The notes under the pieces: model-generated | What the model was told of the DNA's origin: nothing | What the model saw: only the letters and a program-made list of their open reading frames with translations | The model's database searches: none | In this document: positions 1 to 5,484 of the stretch, one piece after another | Position numbering within the stretch: position 1 is the stretch's first letter | How the letters are laid out: each line of letters opens with the position of its first letter | Translations under genes and position numbers: made by a program | DNA from: an uncultured Clostridia bacterium | Lineage (GTDB): Bacteria; Bacillota; Clostridia; Oscillospirales; Ruminococcaceae | Length of the DNA stretch: 7,273 nt | Assembly (NCBI GenBank): GCA_937891895.1 | Contig: CALATN010000232.1 | Coordinates: 1-7,273 of the forward strand | Reading direction: 5' to 3'

Positions 1-59
1 CGTCTGCGGACGCAAGCAGGAATTTCGCCGTCTGCGGACGGCGACTCAGGGGCTTCGCC
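1..59. repeat. Imperfect tandem repeat, about 30-base unit, cut by the window edge
   Basis: The 12-mer CGTCTGCGGACG occurs at 1-12 and again at 29-40. Each copy is followed by a related tail: CAGGAATTTCGCC at 17-29 and CAGGGGCTTCGCC at 47-59. Together they form two degenerate units of about 28 and 30 bases. Each 12-mer is itself a hairpin (CGTC, loop TGCG, GACG), and in the second copy the stem extends to 7 perfect pairs (26-32 with 37-43). No open reading frame of note covers it. It may continue upstream of the window. I cannot tell whether it is an intergenic dispersed element or the 3' end of an upstream transcript. Confidence 0.55.
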
Positions 60-97
60 ACCAAGGCCCCCACCAAAGGGGACACTGTCCCCTTTGG
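49..97. repeat. Two adjacent hairpins, including a 25-base near-perfect palindrome
   Basis: CCAAAGGGGAC at 73-83 is exactly complementary to GTCCCCTTTGG at 87-97, giving an 11-bp stem around a 3-base loop (84-86). Just upstream, GGGGCTT (49-55) can pair with AAGGCCCC (63-70) with one bulged base. No T-run follows the 73-97 stem on either strand, so it does not look like a classical intrinsic terminator. A palindromic intergenic repeat or a structured 3' UTR is more likely. It sits about 55 bases upstream of the -35 box of the first operon. Confidence 0.6.
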
Positions 98-151
98 AAA
101 CCCATTGTTGCTCGACAATTATAATTTATAGAAAATTTACCGCAAAAGGTG

Positions 152-180
152 TTGAAAAAATTATACAGATATGGTATAAT
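152..180 (+). promoter_or_regulatory. Strong sigma-A type promoter with extended -10
   Basis: A TTGAAA -35 box (152-157, 5 of 6 to consensus) and a perfect TATAAT -10 box (175-180) are separated by exactly 17 bases. The -10 is preceded by TG at 172-173 (TGnTATAAT), an extended -10. Transcription would begin near 187, giving a leader of about 44 bases before the TTG start at 231. This predicts vegetative expression of the small membrane protein and the EAL gene. I saw no riboswitch fold in the short leader. Confidence 0.85.
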
Positions 181-217
181 GAAGTTAATAAAATTTGTGC
201 ACTTTACAACACAGAAC

Positions 218-225
218 GGGGGCGG
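218..225 (+). promoter_or_regulatory. G-rich ribosome-binding site deciding the TTG start at 231
   Basis: GGGGGCGG lies 5 bases before TTG 231. The more upstream in-frame TTG at 195 has no such site and would sit only about 8 bases from the predicted transcription start, so 231 is preferred. Confidence 0.5.
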
Positions 226-230
226 TTGCC

Positions 231-566
231 TTGAAAAAGTATTTCAGCGAGTATATTGCTTCGGTAATTGCCGCTCTTGAAAATGAAAACACAGACTTCC
301 AGAAACTGAAGTCCGAGATGCTTACAAAAATTGCTTTTATGCAGCACGAAAGGCTCATTCATCTGCTGGTGACAATCCTTTTTGCACTGCTGATGTTCCT
401 GTGCCTTATCGGCTTTTTCGTGTCGGACAACATCGGTATCCTCGCTGCTGCGGTGCTGATGCTTATACTGCTTGTTCCATATATTGCCCACTACTACTTT
501 TTAGAAAACGGTGTCCAGAAGCTGTACTCCCTCTATGACGAAGTATGCAGAAAGGCCGCCGACTAA
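231..566 (+). CDS. Small two-pass membrane protein, unknown function
   Basis: 111 residues from the TTG start at 231. An amphipathic, charged N-terminal stretch (about residues 1-40, MKKYFSEYIASV onward) is followed by two hydrophobic segments at about 43-64 and 69-90, joined by a very short SDN turn. A polar tail of about 20 residues ends in RKAAD. This suggests a helical hairpin in the inner membrane with both ends probably in the cytoplasm. I do not recognise the family. It is the first gene of an operon: its stop is 15 bases before the EAL gene, which has its own GGAGG site, and both follow the strong 152-180 promoter. Co-transcription suggests, but does not prove, that it anchors or works with the EAL protein. 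A longer form starting at TTG 195 is possible but less likely. The reading frame is convincing from its clean hydrophobic pattern and spacing, not from homology. Confidence 0.75.
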   Translation: MKKYFSEYIASVIAALENENTDFQKLKSEMLTKIAFMQHERLIHLLVTILFALLMFLCLIGFFVSDNIGILAAAVLMLILLVPYIAHYYFLENGVQKLYSLYDEVCRKAAD

Positions 567-581
567 CCCACGGAGGACGTT

Positions 582-1790
582 ATGAAAATTACACCCGAAA
601 TTGTTCAGGATGTTATTGACAAAAAGAATATATTTGTTGAATTCCAGCCTATCTATTCCATAAACACCAAAACAGTAATCGGCCTTGAGGCACTTGCCCG
701 CGGCGATTATATGGGCGAGATTGTTTCGCCGTATTTCCTTTTCAACTACGCCAAGCAAAGCGGCAACGTCCACGAGCTTGACCGTATCTGCCGTGAAAAA
801 TCAATGGACGCTTTCGTTGCTGAGGAAAAATCCGCACCCGCTCTTTTCGTCAACTACGAGGCTTCTGTGCTGAGCAACCCCGAAGCGCAGAACAATGAAC
901 TGCTGAAAATGGTTGAGAAGCACAACCTCTCTCCCGAAAGCGTTGTTATCGAAATCAATTGTTCAGCCGTGCAGAACAACTACGACCTGATGATGTTCGT
1001 AAACTTTTATCGTACGCAAGGCTTCCTTATCGCACTTGACAACGTAAGCGCAGGGGAAGAAGCCGTGAACCGTATTATGCTTGTAAACCCCGACATCATC
1101 AAAATTGACCGTTTTATCGTAAGCAGTATCGAAAGCAACACCTACAACCAGGAAGTATTCAAGTCAATCATCAACACCGCCAAGCAGATTGGTGCAATGA
1201 CCATTGCCGAGGGCGTTGAAACAGTTGACGAGGTTATCACCTGTATGCTTATGGGAGTTGACTATTTTCAGGGTTACTACTTCTCACGTCCCGAGCAGTT
1301 CAACTTCCTTTTCACCAACGAGGCTCGTCTTAAGCTTGAGGACGCGGCTCACCGCCTCAACCTCAGCATCAAGAAAAACCCGACGGTTGTTAACGTGAAA
1401 ATCGAAAGCTACAAGCGTGCTATATTTGACCTCGTGAACACCCTTAAAGGCACACCTTCCAATGAGTACGAAGCTGTGCTGAAAAAGTATGTCTACGAGC
1501 ATAAGGAAATCGAATGTGCCTTCCTCATCGACGAAAAGGGATTCCAGATTACCGAAACAATTATGACACCCGACACGGAAATCATGCCCGGCTTCAAGCC
1601 TGAACTGAAGGGTGTAAACCACGATATCAAGAACTACTTCTACGCTGTCAAGGAACAGATTGAAGACCCGTTCATCTCAGGCTGGTACATATCTGTCGCA
1701 ACGGGAAAGAACTGCAAGACCATTTCCTCACACATCTACGACAATGAAGGCAAAATGATTGTGGTGTGCATGGACCTGAAAAAGCGCTAA
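582..1790 (+). CDS. YkuI-like EAL-domain protein with degenerate loop 6 (c-di-GMP sensor or weak phosphodiesterase)
   Basis: 402 residues, cytoplasmic, with GGAGG at 572-576 five bases before ATG. The N-terminal EAL domain (about 15-245) has the signature E36-A-L-A-R40, metal-site residues N91, E124, D153, K174 and E210 (AEGVE), and Q230 (QGYYF). Two conserved elements are altered. The DDFGTG loop-6 motif reads DNVSAG (153-158), losing the second aspartate, and the usual EITE reads EINC (124-127), losing the glutamate that in RocR supports loop 6. After a linker, residues of about 275-402 look like a PAS/Cache-type sensor fold with a GWYISVATGKNCKT stretch and a closing DNEGKMIVV strand. This matches the order and size of Bacillus subtilis YkuI (about 407 residues), which binds c-di-GMP but showed no clear phosphodiesterase activity. 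Inference: a c-di-GMP receptor or low-activity enzyme tuned by its C-terminal domain. The upstream membrane protein may be its partner. The gene ends in a 4-base overlap with the convergent DUF4363 gene. Confidence 0.9.
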   Translation: MKITPEIVQDVIDKKNIFVEFQPIYSINTKTVIGLEALARGDYMGEIVSPYFLFNYAKQSGNVHELDRICREKSMDAFVAEEKSAPALFVNYEASVLSNPEAQNNELLKMVEKHNLSPESVVIEINCSAVQNNYDLMMFVNFYRTQGFLIALDNVSAGEEAVNRIMLVNPDIIKIDRFIVSSIESNTYNQEVFKSIINTAKQIGAMTIAEGVETVDEVITCMLMGVDYFQGYYFSRPEQFNFLFTNEARLKLEDAAHRLNLSIKKNPTVVNVKIESYKRAIFDLVNTLKGTPSNEYEAVLKKYVYEHKEIECAFLIDEKGFQITETIMTPDTEIMPGFKPELKGVNHDIKNYFYAVKEQIEDPFISGWYISVATGKNCKTISSHIYDNEGKMIVVCMDLKKR

Positions 1791-2164
1791 AGCAGGTTGT
1801 ACCACAAGGGCAGCTCGCCACGGCATATAAGCTTCAGCTGTCGGCGTATGCTTTCCAGCTCTGCATCAAGCTCATCGTTTGCCTCAGTTACAAACTGTGG
1901 CACTTTCGCAACGGACGAGCTGATGTCGTTCAGCTTTTCATCGCAGACAAAAATGCTCATCCCCTTTTCCAGCCTTGCCCATCTGTAAGTCAATTCATCG
2001 GCGGCAGCGGACGCTTTTCCGCTGTCGCCGTTTTCGTTGCAGACACGTATCTCGTCAATCAGCACGTCAATCTCACCCTGCCAGTTCATAAGAAACAGCG
2101 AGGCAACCACCGAGTAAAGAACAATCCCGCCAATCAGCGCAAATGCGGCTTTCACACGCTTCAT
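1787..2164 (-). CDS. DUF4363 family membrane-anchored protein
   Basis: 125 residues starting at ATG 2164. The start is set by AAGGAG (2172-2177) seven bases upstream; an upstream in-frame extension to 2209 lies inside the DUF421 gene and lacks this site. An N-terminal MKRVK is followed by one hydrophobic segment (about 6-26), then a predicted helical, charged domain with alternating acidic and hydrophobic residues. It ends ELPLWYNLL, close to the Glu-Leu...Asn-Ile-Leu ending typical of this family as I recall it. The domain should lie on the outer face of the membrane. Its biochemical role is unknown. It starts 1 base after the DUF421 stop, so the two are translationally coupled, and a DUF421-DUF4363 pair is a recurring arrangement in clostridial spore formers. 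Family assignment is from overall pattern and neighbourhood, not from a database search. The TAG stop overlaps the stop of the convergent EAL gene. Confidence 0.8.
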   Translation of the reverse strand: MKRVKAAFALIGGIVLYSVVASLFLMNWQGEIDVLIDEIRVCNENGDSGKASAAADELTYRWARLEKGMSIFVCDEKLNDISSSVAKVPQFVTEANDELDAELESIRRQLKLICRGELPLWYNLL

Positions 2165-2165
2165 C

Positions 2166-2837
2166 TCAACGCTCCTTTCTGATAAGCGAATAATTTCTGT
2201 CTGTATCAACAGTCATCAGGAACACATCCCCGATGGCTGTTTTTTCTTTTTTCAGCGTACGCTCAACCCACTCCATCGACAGCGCAAGCCTGCTCATCGC
2301 GTCACCGTCAGGCTCACCGTCCGCAATGATGATTTCAGGCGGGTCAATGCTTTTTCCCTTGATTTCCATATCCGCATTTGTAACGTTACGATAGGGATAT
2401 TTCTGATACACGGACAGATTTCCCGTCGTTTCCACCACTGCAAACTGCACCTCGCTGATGTCGAAAATCCCCTGCCCACGCAGACTTTCCACCAAATCAT
2501 CAACCGTAAACCGTATCTCCCTCATCTGCTTCTGGTCAAGCTTACCGTCACGTATTATTATCGCAGGCTTGCCGCTTATGATGCGTCTTACCCCGCGGCT
2601 TTTTATCGACAGCCAAGACATTATCACGTCAAGACTTGCAAGGGTGATAATAGGAATTATCCCCGTAAGAAGCGGCGTGCCCGTGTCCTCAACGGGAAGC
2701 GTGGCAATGTTGGAAATGAGAATTGTTACAGCCAATTCTGACGGCTGCAGCTCGCCTATCTGACGCTTGCCCATAAGCCGTACCGAAAATATCAGCAGCG
2801 CATACAGAATTATTGCACGGATAAAAACTACAGACAT
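2166..2837 (-). CDS. DUF421 (YetF-type) inner-membrane protein
   Basis: 223 residues. ATG 2837 is preceded by AAGGAGAGG, with AAGGAG at 2844-2849. Three hydrophobic segments lie at about 4-22, 35-49 and 56-78. The family hallmark runs from R20 (RLMGKRQIGELQPSE) to the TILISNIATLP stretch ending near residue 48. The cytoplasmic-type C-terminal domain begins with a GKPAIIIRDGKL motif (89-100) and contains an LRGQGIFDISEVQFAVVE-like block about 40 residues later, as in YetF/YdfR/YcaP proteins; length is normal. Known: in Bacillus, DUF421 proteins such as 2Duf and YetF are spore inner-membrane proteins linked to permeability, heat resistance and germination. Inference: a similar spore-membrane role here, given the divergent germinant-receptor operon 102 bases away and a forespore-like promoter candidate. 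First gene of a two-gene operon with DUF4363. Confidence 0.92.
   Translation of the reverse strand: MSVVFIRAIILYALLIFSVRLMGKRQIGELQPSELAVTILISNIATLPVEDTGTPLLTGIIPIITLASLDVIMSWLSIKSRGVRRIISGKPAIIIRDGKLDQKQMREIRFTVDDLVESLRGQGIFDISEVQFAVVETTGNLSVYQKYPYRNVTNADMEIKGKSIDPPEIIIADGEPDGDAMSRLALSMEWVERTLKKEKTAIGDVFLMTVDTDRNYSLIRKER
2172..2177 (-). promoter_or_regulatory. Ribosome-binding site deciding the DUF4363 start
   Basis: AAGGAG on the minus strand lies within the last codons of DUF421, seven bases before ATG 2164. It fixes the start and explains how the second gene is translated despite the 1-base gap between the two genes. Confidence 0.75.
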
Positions 2838-2887
2838 AAAACCTCTCCTTTGGAAATATCATTCCCGAAATCGTCGGAAAAATCCAT

Positions 2888-2916
2888 GTATTATTTTGCC
2901 CGAAACGGAAACAATA
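2888..2916 (+). promoter_or_regulatory. Candidate forespore (sigma-F/sigma-G type) promoter for gerABC
   Basis: GGAAACAATA (2907-2916) fits the sigma-F type -10 pattern GGnnAnAnTA as I recall it, and its last seven bases also partly resemble the sigma-G -10 (CATnnTA). A GTATT at 2888-2892 could be the -35 (GYATA-like), with a 14-base spacer, one shorter than ideal. Transcription would start near 2923, just before the ribosome-binding site at 2929. This suits a ger operon, which in Bacillus is transcribed by sigma-G in the forespore. It is pattern matching only. Confidence 0.4.
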
Positions 2917-2919
2917 TGC
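2892..2919 (-). promoter_or_regulatory. Candidate forespore-type promoter for the DUF421 operon
   Basis: On the minus strand, GCATA (2919-2915) matches a sigma-G/sigma-F -35, and CAAAATA (2898-2892) matches 6 of 7 bases of CATAATA. The spacer is 16 bases, slightly short of the usual 17-18. Transcription would start near 2885, leaving a leader of about 48 bases before ATG 2837. It overlaps the plus-strand candidate face to face. I found no better housekeeping promoter in the 102-base gap. Confidence 0.3.
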
Positions 2920-2928
2920 AAAAAGACT

Positions 2929-2932
2929 GGAG
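2929..2932 (+). promoter_or_regulatory. Ribosome-binding site deciding the gerA start at 2940
   Basis: GGAG (in ACTGGAGTG) lies seven bases before ATG 2940. Earlier in-frame starts at TTG 2850 and ATG 2886 or 2916 have no comparable site. TTG 2850 also lies in the DUF421 ribosome-binding region and upstream of the likely promoter. Confidence 0.55.
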
Positions 2933-2939
2933 TGATTCT

Positions 2940-4427
2940 ATGAATATGCCCGACGCTTACGAATTCAAGGAGGTAAGCATTGAAAAATCCCTGCGGCAGA
3001 ATATTTCCAACATCAGAAACATTCTCGGAGGAAGCTCCGACCTGCTGATAAATGAATTCATCATCGACAACACCCCCTGCTGTCTTGTCTGCTTTGAAGG
3101 TATGATTTCCATTCAGTTCATCACAAACCTTATCCTGCGTCCCCTGACAAATCTGCACGTTGCCGAAAATGCAACCCCCCACGATATTTTTCTGCACGTC
3201 CGTGACCGTATGCTGCTTGCAATCGACCGTGGCCTGTGTACTCAGTACGGCGACATCATCCGCAGACTGATGAGCGGCTTTGCGGTGCTGTTTATCGACG
3301 GCGTGGACACGGCCTTTGCCTACGGTGTACAGGGCTACTCAATCCGCGGGATTTCCGAGCCTTCCTCCGAGGGAAACATCCGTGGTGCACAGGAAGGCTT
3401 TGTGGAAACTGTCCGTATCAGTATGTCCCTTGTCCGCCGCCGTATCAAGTCGCCCCTGCTTCGCTTTGAACTTTTCCCCGTAACAACAACCGCAAACGTG
3501 GACGTGATACTCACCTATATGGCTGACCGTGTGCCTATGCGGCTTGTGAAAAAAATACGTAAGAAGCTGGAAGATTTACCCCTTGAAAGCCTGCTGGGAA
3601 GCGGCTATGTTGAGCCGTTTCTCGACAACACCAACACTAGCTTCTTTTCAGGTGTTTCCGTAACCGAGCGTCCCGATGTGTTCTGCGCAAAAATCATCGA
3701 AGGCCGCATCGGTCTGCTTATCGACGGCACACCCTTTGCAATCGTTATTCCGTCGCTTTTCATCGAGAATTTCCAGACCCTTGACGATTACAACTTCCGC
3801 CCGTTCTATGCGGTGCTGATACGCTGGATACGCTATCTCGCATTCTTTCTTGCAATCTTTCTGCCTGCGGTTTATGTCGCCGTGGTAACCTTTCACCCTG
3901 AACTTTTCAACCACACCTTGCTTGTAACCCTTGCCTCAGCGGAACAAACCGCACCTTTGCCTCTTGCAGTTGAAGCGTTCATCGTGCTGTTGTTCTACGA
4001 AATAATCCGTGAAGCGGGTGTGCGTCTGCCCAAAAGCGTGGGCGGCGCAGTTTCAATCGTTGGCGGACTTATCATAGGCGATGCCGCCGTTTCCGCTGGG
4101 ATAATATCAAACCCTCTGCTTCTCGCCTGTGCAATTTCGGTAACCGCTTCCTTTGTTGTACCGAACCTGAACCAGCAGATTACAACGCTCCGCTTCATCG
4201 CCGTTGTCGCTGGGGGAATAAGCGGTCTTTACGGCATTTCACTTCTTGCGGCGGTAACCCTCGTCAACCTTTGTTCCCTTGAAAATTACGGTGCACCCGT
4301 CACCTCGCCCGTGTCGCCATTTACCCCGAAAGCAATGCGTGACGTGCTGGCAAGAGTTGGTTTCAGACGTATGGCAACGGGCGGCGCAACGGTTGAAAAG
4401 CTTAACGGTGTAAATATGGAGGACTGA
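2940..4427 (+). CDS. gerA: Spore germinant receptor A subunit (GerA family)
   Basis: 495 residues from ATG 2940, close to B. subtilis GerAA (about 480). This subunit sits in the spore inner membrane and, with the B and C subunits, responds to nutrient germinants; recent work on the family supports an oligomeric ion channel. Residues 1 to about 295 form the soluble N-terminal region: a SIEKSLRQNISNIRNILG start, the E140-P..E144...R148-G..E152-G-F family block followed by an RRRIKSP stretch, ERPDVF at 243-248, and EGR..LLIDGTP from 254. About five hydrophobic segments follow between roughly 298 and 455, with the REAGVRLP and VGGLIIGDAAVSAG motifs, and a polar tail after YGAPVTSPVSPF. All expected blocks are present, so it looks functional. 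SpoVAF is the main alternative within the family, but the following gerB and gerC make a receptor subunit the better call. The germinant cannot be read from sequence. The gene symbol is family-level only. Confidence 0.95.
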   Translation: MNMPDAYEFKEVSIEKSLRQNISNIRNILGGSSDLLINEFIIDNTPCCLVCFEGMISIQFITNLILRPLTNLHVAENATPHDIFLHVRDRMLLAIDRGLCTQYGDIIRRLMSGFAVLFIDGVDTAFAYGVQGYSIRGISEPSSEGNIRGAQEGFVETVRISMSLVRRRIKSPLLRFELFPVTTTANVDVILTYMADRVPMRLVKKIRKKLEDLPLESLLGSGYVEPFLDNTNTSFFSGVSVTERPDVFCAKIIEGRIGLLIDGTPFAIVIPSLFIENFQTLDDYNFRPFYAVLIRWIRYLAFFLAIFLPAVYVAVVTFHPELFNHTLLVTLASAEQTAPLPLAVEAFIVLLFYEIIREAGVRLPKSVGGAVSIVGGLIIGDAAVSAGIISNPLLLACAISVTASFVVPNLNQQITTLRFIAVVAGGISGLYGISLLAAVTLVNLCSLENYGAPVTSPVSPFTPKAMRDVLARVGFRRMATGGATVEKLNGVNMED

Positions 4428-4428
4428 T

Positions 4429-5484
4429 ATGGAAAAACGAATTATCAGCTGGGGACAGCTTCTTCTCCTGCTTTTTATGTGCAGGGTTTTCACCCTTATG
4501 ACCTTCGTGCCATTTACAAGCGGTGACATCTCCGTGCAGCTGCTTGGCACGGCAATCTCCACCGCAATTCAGGCGGTAATCCTCATTCCCGTTGTAATTC
4601 TCAAGGACAGCGCAACCGACGTGCTGCTGAAAAAATGCCGTCCCCTCGGAATTGCGGCGGCGGTGCTTTATCTGCTTTTCTTTTTGCTTTACACGGTAAA
4701 CGGACTTCTCCACTTTCAGAATTTTCTTTCCGCACGCTTCTTTCCAACCGCCGACAGCACCCTATGGATTGGCGTACTCCTCATTATCTGCGTTTACTGC
4801 GGCTGTCTTGGAATTGAAGCGCTGGGACGAAGTGCAGTTGTGGTGTTCTGGCTGTTCATAGCTGCTGTGACAGCTATGCTTTTTTCTTCCGTGCAAGCTA
4901 TCGACACGGCAAATCTCTACCTCTCGCCCATTACCCCGAAAAGCCTTTTTGCCGCCGTGCTGGATGATTTGTCACGCAACGGAGAAATCGTTGCCCTTGC
5001 CTTTCTTGCAAAGCACGTCAAGGAAAAACACCGCTGCGGCACTTACGGACTTCTTGCGGCAAAGCTGTTGCTTGTAGAGGGAGTAATGCTTCTCATTTGT
5101 ATGGTACTTGGCGATTTTGCACGGCTTACCGATTACCCATTCCTTTCTCTCGGAACATTCGGCGGCGCACGTTTTCTACAGCGAAGCGACTCCCTTTACC
5201 TTATCGTGTGGACCATTACCGCTGTGCTGAATATTGCCCTTTTCCTGCATCTTTCCGCAGGACTTATGGAGGAGGTGTTCCCGAAAATGAAGCTACGCAC
5301 CTCAGTTGCCGCCGTACTCGTCTTCGGAACAGTCATCATTTTCACGCTGACGGGACTTGACTTTGACCCTGTTTACAGAATACTCTGTTCGGGCTACTCC
5401 GTAATTTTCCTTACGGGGTCATTACCGCTTACTGCGCTTATTATTTCAAGAAGAAAGGCTGGTGCAAAGAAAAATGAAACTTAA
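4429..5484 (+). CDS. gerB: Spore germinant receptor B subunit (GerB, APC-type permease)
   Basis: 351 residues, close to GerAB (about 365). ATG 4429 follows the gerA stop by 1 base, with GGAGG at 4418-4422 inside the end of gerA, so the two are translationally coupled. GerB proteins belong to the amino acid-polyamine-organocation superfamily and form the germinant-binding membrane subunit. About ten hydrophobic segments are visible, at roughly 5-27, 34-58, 72-96, 110-129, 133-154, 185-197, 206-228, 258-282, 292-311 and 319-340. The opening ISWGQLLLLLFMCRVF resembles the conserved first helix of the family, and a short charged tail (RRKAGAKKNET) closes it. No frameshift or loss of a segment is seen. 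The ligand probably differs between homologues and cannot be inferred here. The gene symbol is family-level. Confidence 0.93.
   Translation: MEKRIISWGQLLLLLFMCRVFTLMTFVPFTSGDISVQLLGTAISTAIQAVILIPVVILKDSATDVLLKKCRPLGIAAAVLYLLFFLLYTVNGLLHFQNFLSARFFPTADSTLWIGVLLIICVYCGCLGIEALGRSAVVVFWLFIAAVTAMLFSSVQAIDTANLYLSPITPKSLFAAVLDDLSRNGEIVALAFLAKHVKEKHRCGTYGLLAAKLLLVEGVMLLICMVLGDFARLTDYPFLSLGTFGGARFLQRSDSLYLIVWTITAVLNIALFLHLSAGLMEEVFPKMKLRTSVAAVLVFGTVIIFTLTGLDFDPVYRILCSGYSVIFLTGSLPLTALIISRRKAGAKKNET
5452..5458 (+). promoter_or_regulatory. Unusually placed ribosome-binding site for gerC
   Basis: AGAAAGG can pair with the far 3' end of 16S rRNA (CCUUUCU), but it lies only 3 bases before GTG 5462 and 15 before ATG 5474. 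Aligned to the anti-Shine-Dalgarno, the spacing is too tight for GTG and slightly long for ATG, so ATG is preferred weakly. Reinitiation after gerB may matter. Confidence 0.35.

Noticed and set aside
1..59. CRISPR-like repeat
   Set aside because: Only two degenerate, nearly adjacent units are seen, without uniform spacers or cas genes.
73..97. Intrinsic terminator for an upstream gene
   Set aside because: The stem is strong but no T-run follows on either strand.
181..230. c-di-GMP riboswitch in the leader of the EAL operon
   Set aside because: The leader is only about 44 bases and shows no GEMM-type core or paired helices.
1766..2182. Plus-strand 138-residue open frame
   Set aside because: It is antisense to DUF4363, lacks a ribosome-binding site, starts inside the EAL gene, and has no family-like pattern.
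2850..2939. N-terminal extension of gerA from TTG 2850
   Set aside because: It overlaps the DUF421 ribosome-binding region and the likely promoter, has no site of its own, and the extra 30 residues do not resemble GerA proteins. ATG 2940 has GGAG at proper spacing.
4402..4713. Minus-strand open frames across the gerA-gerB junction
   Set aside because: They are shadows of two well-supported family genes and have no ribosome-binding sites.
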